Assembly: GCA_024233305.1 (NCBI GenBank)
Contig: JACKPV010000024.1
Location: 1-64,000 of the forward strand
Direction of reading: 5' to 3'
DNA length: 64,000 nt
Source: Verrucomicrobiales bacterium
GTDB taxonomy: Bacteria; Verrucomicrobiota; Verrucomicrobiia; Limisphaerales; J093
The notes beneath the pieces are model-generated. The model was not told the DNA's origin. It did not search any database and saw nothing but the letters and a program-made list of their open reading frames with translations. The position numbers and the translations under genes are program-made. Within the stretch, counting starts at the first letter, position 1; each line of letters begins with the position of its first letter. Of this stretch, positions 46,764 through 55,428 are shown in pieces.

Positions 46764-49700
46764 CTACTTCTTGAGACGATAGTAGTGACCGGTCCCACTG
46801 GTCTGGATCAGCACCACCTTCTCCTCGCCCTCGATGGTGACCGGCGCGGTGGAATCCACCCACCCCCCGGGCAATGCCGGGGTCTCCTGGAGCACGTACT
46901 CGGCAGCGGAAGCGGGCCAGCTGAGCCGAACCATCCCCCCGGGCTGCATGGCCGCCGCCAGACGAACGGCCGGCGTGCCGCCGGGAACCACGATGACGTT
47001 GTCGATCAACACCGTGTTGTCGCCCGCCGCCGCCTGCTCGAAGCGGAGCACGCCCTCCTCACCTGAGGCCGTAAAGACGGCTTCCAGGGAGTGATAGGGA
47101 TTCGTTTCGCCCACCGGAGCGATGGCTCCCTGGTATGCCACGACCCCATCGAAGAGGACCTTCAACACCGGCGAGTTCCCTCCCCGCGCATTGGCGCCGA
47201 ATCGCGCCGTGTAGTTCTGGCCGGCCGCGAGACCGCTCAACGTCTGGCTCACGAAGGTCCCCTCGCCTTGCAGGAAGAGCACGTTGTCCTGGTCGGGATT
47301 CCGCCCGTTGTCGGCAAACGGCCCGATGCCGCTCAGGTTCACGCCGCGACCGCCGCCACCGGCTTCCCAGCCGGCGATCCGGGTATCGATGTATCCGGGA
47401 TAGGCCACCAGGCCGCTGGCCTCGAAGCTGGGATTCCGAACAAGGACTCCACCGGGATCGCGCTGGACGATGGTGACCGCGTCGAGCACCACGGTGGCGT
47501 CTCCTGAATTCACCGTCTCGAATTCGAGGGTTCCCTCGGGACTGCTGGCCGTGAACTCGATCTGCGCGAGGTGGTAGGGATTCGTCTCCATCACCGGTTC
47601 GATGGCGGGGAACACCGCCAGTTCGACCCCGCCCAGGCGGACAATCAGGTCGATGGTGCCGCCGCAGCAGTTGCGCACGTTGTAGTAGAACTGCAGCCAA
47701 TATTGCTGTCCGGGCGTCATGCCCACGACCTCCTGGCGGATGAGCTTGGCCGTCTGCAGGAGCGCCACCTGGGCTCGATCCGGAATGACGCCGTTATCGT
47801 GGAACGGGCCGCTCGCATTGTTGATTCCGGTATTGCCGCCCCCTTCGCTGGCCCAACTGCTGATGGCGCCGTAACCGGGGAATGTCGGCTGCGAATTGGC
47901 CTCGAAGCTCGGGTTGCGCACGAAACCGCTCAACACCAGCACGTCGATGCCCGGCTTGTCAAAGCAGACGCCCCGCGGTTCGTTGAAAAGCAACCGGGCT
48001 GTGCCGGATGCCTCGCCCACCACGTCCACCGTGTGGGTGAGCGCCCCCGCCTCGAAAGTGAGCGTCAGAACGCCGTCCTCGGCCCCGGGCAACATCGCCA
48101 CGGTTGGATCGGTGCTGACCACCGTGACGGTGGCGGGCCCGTTGGCAACGACCTCTTCGAGCACCTTGACGGTCACTTCGATGGATGATTGTCCGACGCT
48201 GAGTTGGAGATTCCCCGGGCTCAACTGGATGCACGGCAGGTTCACGGCCTGCCCCGAGACCCGGATGTCGTCCAACAGAACGGTTTGATCCCCTTCCGCC
48301 GTCTGCGCGAAACGAAGCACCGCCGAACCGGTGGTCGCCACGAAACTGCCGCTGCCCTGGCGGTAATCCCCCTGCCCCACCGCGGCGACGTCATCATCGA
48401 ACACCACCGCCTCGCCGGCAGTAACCACCAGGTGCGGCTGGTTGCCGGTTCGGGCATTGCACCCGAAGTCGACCTGGTAGGTCTCGCCCGGAATCAGCCC
48501 CAGCAGGGTCTGGCTGACCGAACCGCTGCCCTGAATGAAAGCTACCAGGTCCTGATCGGGCACGTCGCCGTTGTCGGCATAGGGGTCCCCGGCCAGGTTC
48601 AATCCCACCACACCTTCGGCCTGCCAGCCCGAGATCCGCTCCCCTTCGGGCAGCGTCCCCGGCAGCGGCAGGGCGCCGCTCGCCTCGAAGCTCGGGTTCT
48701 GCACCACGACCCGACCGGCGCCGCCCTTGACCACGGTCACCGCATCGAACAGCAGCGTCGAATCACCGCCCGCATGCGGCACGGTCGAGATCTCGAGCAA
48801 GGCGACCTCGGCCGTGGGAACGAACTCGAAGTTGCGGAAGTAGTAGGGGCCGCCGGCCGGTTGAATGGCTGCTTCCGTTCCCAGGGAAACACCGTCCACA
48901 CTGACCGTCATGTCGGGAGTCTCCCCCCCACAGCAACCGCGGGAGTTGTAGCGCACCTGCAGCCAATAGCTTTCGCCCGGCTCCAGATTGGCGATTTCCT
49001 GGGAGATTGCGCCGGTGCCTTGCTGAAAGGCAATCTGCGCGCGATCCGGAACGACTCCGTTGTCATGGAACGGACCGTCGCCCCGATTGGAGCCGCTCCC
49101 ACCAGTCCACCCGTCGTTGCCACCATAATGCGGCCAGGTCGGATTGTAATTGGCCTCGAAGCTGGCGTTCAGCAGGTGCGCCCGCGAGGCCACCGGAGGG
49201 GTTTCCACCAGCAACGGTCCGGCCACACAGTCGGTGGCATCGGTCGACAGATGGAGGTAGGCCCGTCCGCGGCCATGGAAGGCCAGGTTCACGGTCTGCG
49301 ATGTCGGTCCTCCCGGCGTGAAGTTGAGGGTCAGTTGATTGTCTTGTGCCCCGACCAGTTCCACGATGCCCGGGTTGTTGCTGGTCAAGGTGACCGTGCC
49401 GGGCTGCCCGCCGTTGAAGTTGCTCGAGACATGGACCTCGACCGGCACCGTCCCGACCGGGTCCTGATCCAGCACGATGGCCGGCGGCTCGAAGCGCACG
49501 CAGGTGTCCGCTTTCAAGGTCAGGTTGTTGAACCAGTATTCCCACTGGTTGCCGGCAGCCGCGTATCCTTCCAGGGTCACGTAGTTGCCGAGGAATCCGC
49601 CGGGCCGCGTATAGGTGTCCGCATCCGCCGACAGCGGCACCGCGGCATCGTTGACAAAGAGGCTCACGACCGCATCTCCGCTGCCCGCGAAATCCGCGGC

Positions 49701-50279
49701 GCTCACCTGGATGCGCACGTGGATGTCGTCCGCCGGCAGCACCGTCCCTTCCGGGTTCGCAAACACCGCCGCCGTGCCGTCAAACACCTGGTAGCTCCCG
49801 TTGCTGCGGAACAGGATGCCCATGCCGTTCGAGCCATTGACGAACGCCCCCGGCGAGGTCGCGCCAAAGACAATCGCCGCCCAGTCCTCGCTCGCGCCAC
49901 CCGGATCCGCCACCGACCGGCTCAGGTCGAACTCGATGGAGAACGTCGGTCCGTCGGTGAAGTTGCGGTCGGGCGCCACCCAGGTGAAGTCAGTGACCTG
50001 CCACAACGAAAGCACGTTGTCCGCGCCGTTGAAGTAGATCGTGGTCTCGAAGTCGTTGTCCCCGCCGGGCATGGTCGACGCATCCTCGGTGTACGAGACC
50101 GGCGCCGCCGTGCCGCTCTGGCGGCCGGTGTCGATCCCGTCGTTGATGTCATCAGTGAAATAGGGCAGGTCAAACGTGTCCTGGAAAACCAGGTCGGATT
50201 GGGCCTGCGCCAGCGTTCCGGTGGCGGCGATGGCTACCATCGCAGCCCACCGCCAGGGGTGAAGCAACTTGGATTTCAT
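46764..50279 (-). CDS. Large secreted protein with duplicated Ig-A-B module
   Basis: The 1171-residue product starts at 50279 (MKSKLLHPWRWAAMVAIAATG), a signal peptide ending near AQAQS; the longer frame begins inside an inverted repeat. After a ~230-residue concanavalin-like domain (VFQDTFDLPYFTDD), the protein has two copies of a three-part unit: an Ig-like segment ending in a Cys (TVTLTSNNPGIVEL / ATVTVVSTDPTVAML), module A (NASFEAN or NPSFEAN, GPFHDNGV.PDRAQ, N.R.CCGGT/E) and module B (NPSFEASG, ADNG..PDQD, GCNARTGNQP / GANARGGNSP). The C-terminus (LSWPASAAEYVLQETPALPGG ... HYYRLKK) is a short domain often seen at the end of verrucomicrobial secreted proteins. Carbohydrate or matrix binding is a guess. 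Confidence 0.85.
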   Translation of the reverse strand: MKSKLLHPWRWAAMVAIAATGTLAQAQSDLVFQDTFDLPYFTDDINDGIDTGRQSGTAAPVSYTEDASTMPGGDNDFETTIYFNGADNVLSLWQVTDFTWVAPDRNFTDGPTFSIEFDLSRSVADPGGASEDWAAIVFGATSPGAFVNGSNGMGILFRSNGSYQVFDGTAAVFANPEGTVLPADDIHVRIQVSAADFAGSGDAVVSLFVNDAAVPLSADADTYTRPGGFLGNYVTLEGYAAAGNQWEYWFNNLTLKADTCVRFEPPAIVLDQDPVGTVPVEVHVSSNFNGGQPGTVTLTSNNPGIVELVGAQDNQLTLNFTPGGPTSQTVNLAFHGRGRAYLHLSTDATDCVAGPLLVETPPVASRAHLLNASFEANYNPTWPHYGGNDGWTGGSGSNRGDGPFHDNGVVPDRAQIAFQQGTGAISQEIANLEPGESYWLQVRYNSRGCCGGETPDMTVSVDGVSLGTEAAIQPAGGPYYFRNFEFVPTAEVALLEISTVPHAGGDSTLLFDAVTVVKGGAGRVVVQNPSFEASGALPLPGTLPEGERISGWQAEGVVGLNLAGDPYADNGDVPDQDLVAFIQGSGSVSQTLLGLIPGETYQVDFGCNARTGNQPHLVVTAGEAVVFDDDVAAVGQGDYRQGSGSFVATTGSAVLRFAQTAEGDQTVLLDDIRVSGQAVNLPCIQLSPGNLQLSVGQSSIEVTVKVLEEVVANGPATVTVVSTDPTVAMLPGAEDGVLTLTFEAGALTHTVDVVGEASGTARLLFNEPRGVCFDKPGIDVLVLSGFVRNPSFEANSQPTFPGYGAISSWASEGGGNTGINNASGPFHDNGVIPDRAQVALLQTAKLIRQEVVGMTPGQQYWLQFYYNVRNCCGGTIDLIVRLGGVELAVFPAIEPVMETNPYHLAQIEFTASSPEGTLEFETVNSGDATVVLDAVTIVQRDPGGVLVRNPSFEASGLVAYPGYIDTRIAGWEAGGGGRGVNLSGIGPFADNGRNPDQDNVLFLQGEGTFVSQTLSGLAAGQNYTARFGANARGGNSPVLKVLFDGVVAYQGAIAPVGETNPYHSLEAVFTASGEEGVLRFEQAAAGDNTVLIDNVIVVPGGTPAVRLAAAMQPGGMVRLSWPASAAEYVLQETPALPGGWVDSTAPVTIEGEEKVVLIQTSGTGHYYRLKK

Positions 50280-50354
50280 GGGTTTACGGATGCCACAATG
50301 ACGCCAAAACACCTTCAAGGCAACTGCTTTTTCGGCGTCCAAGTCCCCGACCCA

Positions 50355-50438
50355 GGGGTCAGTCCTCACTATTGACACAAACCATGTTGCGCGCTGACTG
50401 CTTCGCAGCTCGTTGTGTCAATAGTGAGGACTGACCCC
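50355..50438. repeat. Perfect 26-bp inverted repeat element
   Basis: The left arm 50355-50380 (starting GGGGTCAGTCCTCACTATT) and right arm 50413-50438 are exact reverse complements, separated by 32 bp that themselves hold a small hairpin, CTGCTTCGCAG. No transposase is encoded. It resembles a REP/REPIN or MITE-like element. Both outward-running genes pick up the same false N-terminal codons, MSIVRTDP, from its arms. Confidence 0.9.
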
Positions 50439-51440
50439 ATGCGTATCAGGTTGCCGGATGGGCGCTGGGGAGTATGCTGCGGACTGCAAGTGGCTGCGCA
50501 ACCGACAGAACCGGGTTCCGGCCGGGCATCGACGAGCAGGGGGCGGCGGAAGCGTCTCCCACGCTCGTTCCGTGAACTGACCCCCTCGGACTCCTTCAAC
50601 CCGCGCACGTTCTTCCACGAAATGGTCTGGAAGCCCCTGCGGATGCGGCGCAGCGGGATACAACGACGGGTGACTTTCCCCCGCCTCAAGGAGGGCGAGG
50701 TGGCGATCACCTGGATCGGACACGCGTCGTTCCTCGTTCAATTCACCGACCTGAACGTCCTGATCGATCCGATCTTCGCGGACTGGTTGTTTCTGCTGAA
50801 ACGCGTAAAACGGGCGGGTTTGAAGCTCTCGGATCTGCCGGCCGCCGATCTGGTCCTCGTGACGCACGCTCATTTCGACCACTTCCATCGTCCCACGCTG
50901 CGGCGGCTGGCGGCGCCACGGATCGCGGTCCTGCCCTGGGGGGTGGGCGATCTGGCGGAGGGCCTCGGATTCGACCGGGTTATCGAACTCGAGTGGTGGG
51001 ACACCTTTGCCCGCAGCGGCTGGCAGGTCACCCTGACGCCCTCGAAACACTGGGGCGCCCGCATGCTGCGGGACCGTCACCGCGGGTACGGGGGATTTGT
51101 GCTCGAGCATCAGGGGCGCCGGATTTACCACGCCGGGGACAGCGCTTACTTCGAGGGATTCAAAGAAATTGGCGAGCGTTGCGCCCCGGAGATCGCCCTG
51201 CTTCCGATTGGCGCCTACCACCCCGAGGGAATGCGCAACGTGCACATGGGTCCCGAAGACGCCGTCAAGGTGTTCGGCGATCTGGGCGCCCGCTGGCTTG
51301 TCCCCATGCACTACGGCAGCTTCAGGCTCTCGTTCGAGGACATGGACGAACCGCCGCGCTGGTTGAGGAAACTCGCCCACCGGAACGGATTGAGTGAGCG
51401 GCTCCGGATCCTCGAGGAGGGCGTTCCGGAGGTTTTTTGA
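50439..51440 (+). CDS. MBL-fold metallohydrolase (NAPE-PLD/UlaG-like)
   Basis: The protein has the metallo-beta-lactamase signature THAHFDHFHRPT (HxHxDH), preceded by ITWIGHASFLVQFTDLNVLIDP and followed by HAGDSAYFEGF and the late histidine in LVPMHYGSF. This matches the NAPE-hydrolysing phospholipase D/UlaG group; substrate unknown. The ATG at 50439 gives 333 residues but its first ~45 are Arg/Gly/Ser-rich; homology begins near FNPRTFFHEMVWKPLRMRR. The gene begins at the edge of the inverted repeat, which may have displaced its original 5' region. Confidence 0.82.
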   Translation: MRIRLPDGRWGVCCGLQVAAQPTEPGSGRASTSRGRRKRLPRSFRELTPSDSFNPRTFFHEMVWKPLRMRRSGIQRRVTFPRLKEGEVAITWIGHASFLVQFTDLNVLIDPIFADWLFLLKRVKRAGLKLSDLPAADLVLVTHAHFDHFHRPTLRRLAAPRIAVLPWGVGDLAEGLGFDRVIELEWWDTFARSGWQVTLTPSKHWGARMLRDRHRGYGGFVLEHQGRRIYHAGDSAYFEGFKEIGERCAPEIALLPIGAYHPEGMRNVHMGPEDAVKVFGDLGARWLVPMHYGSFRLSFEDMDEPPRWLRKLAHRNGLSERLRILEEGVPEVF

Positions 51441-51514
51441 ATCGCGCCCGCGAACCCGGCGACGGGCCTCGCGTCCCCCTCCGGGCCCAGCCCGAACGCA
51501 GGCGCAAAAGAAAA

Positions 51515-51536
51515 CGGGATGGGCGAACCCATCCCG
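51515..51536 (-). terminator. Intrinsic terminator of the DUF481 gene
   Basis: CGGGATGGG pairs with CCCATCCCG around a 4-base loop. On the minus strand the hairpin is followed by TTTTCTTTT, 44 bp after the DUF481 stop. On the plus strand no T run follows. Confidence 0.85.
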
Positions 51537-51579
51537 CTCCCGAGCCCGTCATCGGCCTCCGGGGACCGACCTCGCCGCC

Positions 51580-52344
51580 TCAGAACGTGTAGCCGACGCC
51601 GGCAAGCAGCCGGAAGTCGTCCTTCTTACGCCCGCTTGCCGGATGGCTGCGGTGGTTGTAATTGGCGACCACCCGGAGATCGAGCGACTTGGTGATCTTC
51701 GTGGCCACACCCACCTCGGCCTCCAAGAAGAAGTTGTCCCACTCGTCGATCTTCGGACTGTAAGCCGCGCTCTGCCACAACCGCGAGGTTTCGCTGATCG
51801 CCCACGTGAAGTTCTCCGCCAGGCGCATCGTGATGTAGTCGTCCTGATCCTGGTTGTGGAATTTTTCGAGTACATAGCCCGGACCCACCTCGCCGTTCAG
51901 CGTGAACTTGTCGTTTTTGATGAAGTAGTAACCGGCGCCGGGGCTGAAGGTCACCCGGTAGGCGATGCTGGCGACATCGTCATGGAACACGTCCACGCGC
52001 CCGTAGCCGAACAGCCGCTCGGAGAAGAGACGGTTGTATTGCCCGTAGCCGGTTGCGTTGGAGGCAAGCACGCTGTCGCTGTCCTCGCCGTAGACAAAGC
52101 CGGCCCCGAAACCGAGCTCGTTGTCGCTCCATTTCTTCAGGGTGTCCACCGAGCCGCTCAGGCTCACGGTCTCGCTGTTGCCGCGGGTCAGCGCGGCGGC
52201 CACGGCGGCGGTCGTCTTCCAGCGGGTGGGGTCTTCCTTCGGCGTTTCGGCATCCTGCGCTTGCAGCTGACTGATGCCGGAAGCCAGGGCGCCGCAGCCC
52301 AGGGCGGTCCCCAGCACGGCGCGGGTCATTTTGATTTCCTTCAT
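51580..52344 (-). CDS. DUF481 outer-membrane protein (YdiY family)
   Basis: The 254-residue protein starts at 52344 (MKEIKMTRAVLG) or possibly 52329, with a signal peptide ending near LQAQDAE. The remainder is a DUF481 domain: TRWKTTAAVAAALTRGNSET at the start, alternating beta strands, and a terminal aromatic residue (VGYTF) typical of outer-membrane barrels. E. coli YdiY is an acid-inducible member of unknown function. It has its own terminator and appears monocistronic. Confidence 0.88.
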   Translation of the reverse strand: MKEIKMTRAVLGTALGCGALASGISQLQAQDAETPKEDPTRWKTTAAVAAALTRGNSETVSLSGSVDTLKKWSDNELGFGAGFVYGEDSDSVLASNATGYGQYNRLFSERLFGYGRVDVFHDDVASIAYRVTFSPGAGYYFIKNDKFTLNGEVGPGYVLEKFHNQDQDDYITMRLAENFTWAISETSRLWQSAAYSPKIDEWDNFFLEAEVGVATKITKSLDLRVVANYNHRSHPASGRKKDDFRLLAGVGYTF

Positions 52345-52644
52345 AACGTAGTTGATCTGGATGTCGGTCGTGTCGGTCGGCGCCCCGCCTCCGGCCCCCA
52401 AACGCGTCGGGCACGGAGCGAATCGGGAGACGCTGCAATCCGGCTCTTTTTTGCGCTGCGCCCCCCCGACAAGTCAAGCGGTTCCGCGAGCGGCCAACCG
52501 CCCGATCAAGGCGGTCCGGCAGGACGCGCCGCGGCCCCTGCGCGCCGCCGCATGGACCGAACATTGTCTTTGAAAGGCCGCGGGGAATCACTACGATGCC
52601 CGCCCTGTTTGCCCGGCCTTCCGGCCGGCTGAGGAATACCGACC
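52345..52644. other. Divergent promoter region, DUF481 gene and leuB
   Basis: This 300-bp gap separates divergently transcribed genes and must hold both promoters. A GAGGA ribosome-binding site precedes leuB by about 10 bp. I see no operator or leader peptide. Confidence 0.5.
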
Positions 52645-53751
52645 ATGAACAGTTATAACATCGCCGTTCTCCCCGGTGACGGCACCGGACCGGAAGTCAC
52701 GCGGGAGGCCGTCAAGGTCCTTGATGCCGCCGCCCAGAAATTCGGTTTCAAGCTCAACTACACCCACTTCGACTTCGGTGGAGACCGCTACCTCCGCACC
52801 AACGAAGTGCTGCCCGACAGCGCCGCGGACGACCTGCGGCAGTTCCCGGCAATCCTGCTCGGGGCCATCGGACATCCCGGAGTCAAACCGGGCATCCTCG
52901 AGAAGGGGATCCTGCTCCGGCTGCGGTTCGAGCTCGAGCAGTACATCAACCTGCGTCCCGTGAAGCTCTACGACGAGCGCTACTGTCCGCTGAAGGGCAA
53001 GGGACCGGCGGATATCGATTTTGTCGTGGTGCGGGAGAACAACGAGGGCCTCTACACCGGCTCCGGCGGGTTCGTCTTCAAGGGGACCGCGAATGAGATC
53101 GCCGTGCAGGAAAGCATCAACACGCGGCGCGGCGTCGAACGTTGTCTGCGTTATGCCTTCGACTACGCGCGCCGGCGGCGGGACGGAAAACCCTGGAAGG
53201 GCCTGAAGGAAACCGACGTGGCGGAGGGCCGGAAGGCCCAGTTGACCTTGTGCGGCAAGACCAACGTCCTGACCTACGCGTTCGACCTCTGGGAACGCGC
53301 CTTCCATGAAGTCGGCGCCCACGACTACCCCGACATCAAGCGGGACTACACCCATGTGGACGCCACCACGATGTGGTTCGTCAAGAACCCCGAATGGTTC
53401 GATGTGATCGTCACCGACAACATGTTCGGAGACATCATCACCGATCTCGGGGCGATGATCCAGGGGGGCATGGGAATTGCCGCGGGGGGCAACCTGAACC
53501 CGGAGGGCACCTCGATGTTCGAGCCGATCGGCGGCAGCGCCCCGAAATACACCGGACAGAACGTCATCAACCCCCTGGCCGCCATCTGCGCCGGACAAAT
53601 GATGCTGGACCACCTCGGCGAATCCACGGCCGCGGTGGCCATCGAAAACGCGGTCATCCACGCGGTCCGCGAGAAGCTCAAGGACCTGGCCGCAGGACGC
53701 ATGGGCTACAGCACGAGCGAGGTGGGTGATTTGATTGCCGGCTCGCTGTAG
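52645..53751 (+). CDS. leuB: 3-isopropylmalate dehydrogenase
   Basis: The 368-residue enzyme belongs to the isocitrate/isopropylmalate dehydrogenase family: N-terminal IAVLPGDGTGPEVTREAVKV, the substrate-binding LLLRLRFELEQYINLRPVKL block with its arginines, VVVRENNEGLYTG, the metal-site DIITDLGAMIQGG, and the NAD-binding GSAPKYTGQNVINPLA. The lack of isocitrate-specific serine and the arginine pattern favour LeuB, the oxidative decarboxylation step of leucine synthesis, though tartrate dehydrogenase-like enzymes are close. No other leu gene is adjacent. Confidence 0.9.
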   Translation: MNSYNIAVLPGDGTGPEVTREAVKVLDAAAQKFGFKLNYTHFDFGGDRYLRTNEVLPDSAADDLRQFPAILLGAIGHPGVKPGILEKGILLRLRFELEQYINLRPVKLYDERYCPLKGKGPADIDFVVVRENNEGLYTGSGGFVFKGTANEIAVQESINTRRGVERCLRYAFDYARRRRDGKPWKGLKETDVAEGRKAQLTLCGKTNVLTYAFDLWERAFHEVGAHDYPDIKRDYTHVDATTMWFVKNPEWFDVIVTDNMFGDIITDLGAMIQGGMGIAAGGNLNPEGTSMFEPIGGSAPKYTGQNVINPLAAICAGQMMLDHLGESTAAVAIENAVIHAVREKLKDLAAGRMGYSTSEVGDLIAGSL

Positions 53752-53920
53752 ACCGGCCAATGGTGCCCTCCATCCTCCCTGCCCGCGGGAGCCGAAACGC
53801 GCCCGCAGGCCGGACGGGGGACGGGCCCGGCACTGGATTGAGCGGACACCGTTCAACCGGTGTGGTGGCCGGGCCTCCGGCCGCTCGCGGGGGTCGTCCG
53901 GTCACGTCCCGATGCGATGA

Positions 53921-55273
53921 TCACCCGATGCGGGGCATCGCGTAGCCGGCCCGGGCGTCCCGCCCCAGAAGACCATCCGCCGCCGGGTCATTGAACCGCT
54001 CCGTCGCGGCATCGAATCGCAGCTTCCGGTTCCCCACCCGGTGCGCGATGTTGGCCATGTGCAGCATGCAGACGCTCGGATGCAAGGTCCGGACGTCGGC
54101 ATTGGGACGCTCCCGGGACTTGAGGCAGGCAACGAAGTTTGCGTAATGCTCGTCGTCGCAGGGGCGACCGAACTCCTGCGCCACGATTTCCCAGGGATAC
54201 ACCGTCGCCTGCCAGCCGCCCCCGTGGCGACCGACCACCATCATCTGATCGGCCCCGTACAACTCGATGCGGGTCGCGTTGTGCAACCAGAACGGAAATT
54301 CGTCGCCTTGCCGGATGCTCGTGGAGGTTTTCGTCATGTAAGCCGGGTAGTTCGAATGTTCGAGCGTCAGCACGAAGTCATCGAACTCGAACGTGCTCAC
54401 GAGCAGGTCCGGCACCTCTGAGTCATCGCCCCGATGGGCCAACCGCCCGCCGGCCGAAGCCACCGTTCGCGGCATGCCGGGGTCGCCCATGAGCAGGAGG
54501 GCCAGGTCCATCTGATGCGCGGCGTCGTCACTCAGATCACCGCCGGAAAAGTCCCAGAAATGGTGCCAGCCACCATTGAAGACGCGCTGGTGATAGGGCC
54601 GCGCCGGTGCGGGCCCGAGCCAGGCGCTCCAGTCGAACCCTTCGGGCGCTTCCCCCGCCTCGCCCAGGTGGAACGGGCCACCGCTCTTCAGGTTGAATAC
54701 CTTGACAAGGTGAATGGCGCCCAGTTTGCCGGAGCGGATGTAATCGAGCGCGTGCTGGTTGTAGGCGCCGCTGCGGTTCTGGGTCCCGACCTGAATCAGG
54801 CGTCCATGGTGGTTCGCGGCGGCGCGCATCACCTGGCTCTCCGCAATGTTGTGGGAGTGGGGCTTTTCCACGTAGACGTCCTTCCCTGCCTGGACGGCCC
54901 AGACGCTGGCGAGCGCGTGCCAGTGGTCGGGCATTGCCACGATGACCGCATCAATCGAGGGATCGTCCAGCACGGACCGCAATTCCGCCGTGCGCTTCAG
55001 GCTGGAAGCCCGGGTGTCCGGGGCGAACCGTTCGAGGAACTTCGCCACTCCCTCGACCCGCCCGGCATCCAGGTCACACAGGGTGGTCACCCGGGCCCCG
55101 GCGGCGGCAATGCCCCGCGAAACGTAGGTGCCGCGACCGCCACAGCCGATCAACGCGACGTGGGGCATCTCGTTCGCTCCGAGGACCACCCGACCCCCAA
55201 CCCCCGCCAGCGCGAAACCGGCACTGAGACGCGAGGATTGCCGCAGAAAACTCCGACGACTGACAGGCTTCAT
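53921..55273 (-). CDS. Tat-exported Gfo/Idh/MocA family oxidoreductase
   Basis: The 450-residue protein has a twin-arginine signal (MKPVSRRSFLRQSSRLSAGF), a Rossmann motif VALIGCGGRGTYV and the EKP motif in DVYVEKPHSHNIAES. A GGDLSDDAAHQMDLALLL helix corresponds to the substrate-binding region with its histidine. It is a second exported member of the family in this window and only distantly similar to the one at 25478. Substrate is unknown but is probably a sugar or polyol. The gene is divergent from the quorum-sensing-like operon. Confidence 0.9.
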   Translation of the reverse strand: MKPVSRRSFLRQSSRLSAGFALAGVGGRVVLGANEMPHVALIGCGGRGTYVSRGIAAAGARVTTLCDLDAGRVEGVAKFLERFAPDTRASSLKRTAELRSVLDDPSIDAVIVAMPDHWHALASVWAVQAGKDVYVEKPHSHNIAESQVMRAAANHHGRLIQVGTQNRSGAYNQHALDYIRSGKLGAIHLVKVFNLKSGGPFHLGEAGEAPEGFDWSAWLGPAPARPYHQRVFNGGWHHFWDFSGGDLSDDAAHQMDLALLLMGDPGMPRTVASAGGRLAHRGDDSEVPDLLVSTFEFDDFVLTLEHSNYPAYMTKTSTSIRQGDEFPFWLHNATRIELYGADQMMVVGRHGGGWQATVYPWEIVAQEFGRPCDDEHYANFVACLKSRERPNADVRTLHPSVCMLHMANIAHRVGNRKLRFDAATERFNDPAADGLLGRDARAGYAMPRIG

Positions 55274-55428
55274 GAGGAGCGACCCTACGCCTCGCCGGCG
55301 GGCTTGTCACCTGCCGATGCCGCGGTGTGCAGCGCGACCGAAGGACTGCCCGTCCCGCCCCCCCCCAAACGGGCGGCGGTCAACATTAGAATTGCCAATC
55401 GCCCGACTCCGTCCCACAATTCGGTTGT

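Noticed and set aside
50280..50378. N-terminal extension MSIVRTDP of the large secreted protein, and the same start on the MBL gene
   Set aside because: Both come from the arms of the perfect inverted repeat; the secreted protein has a proper signal peptide at 50279.
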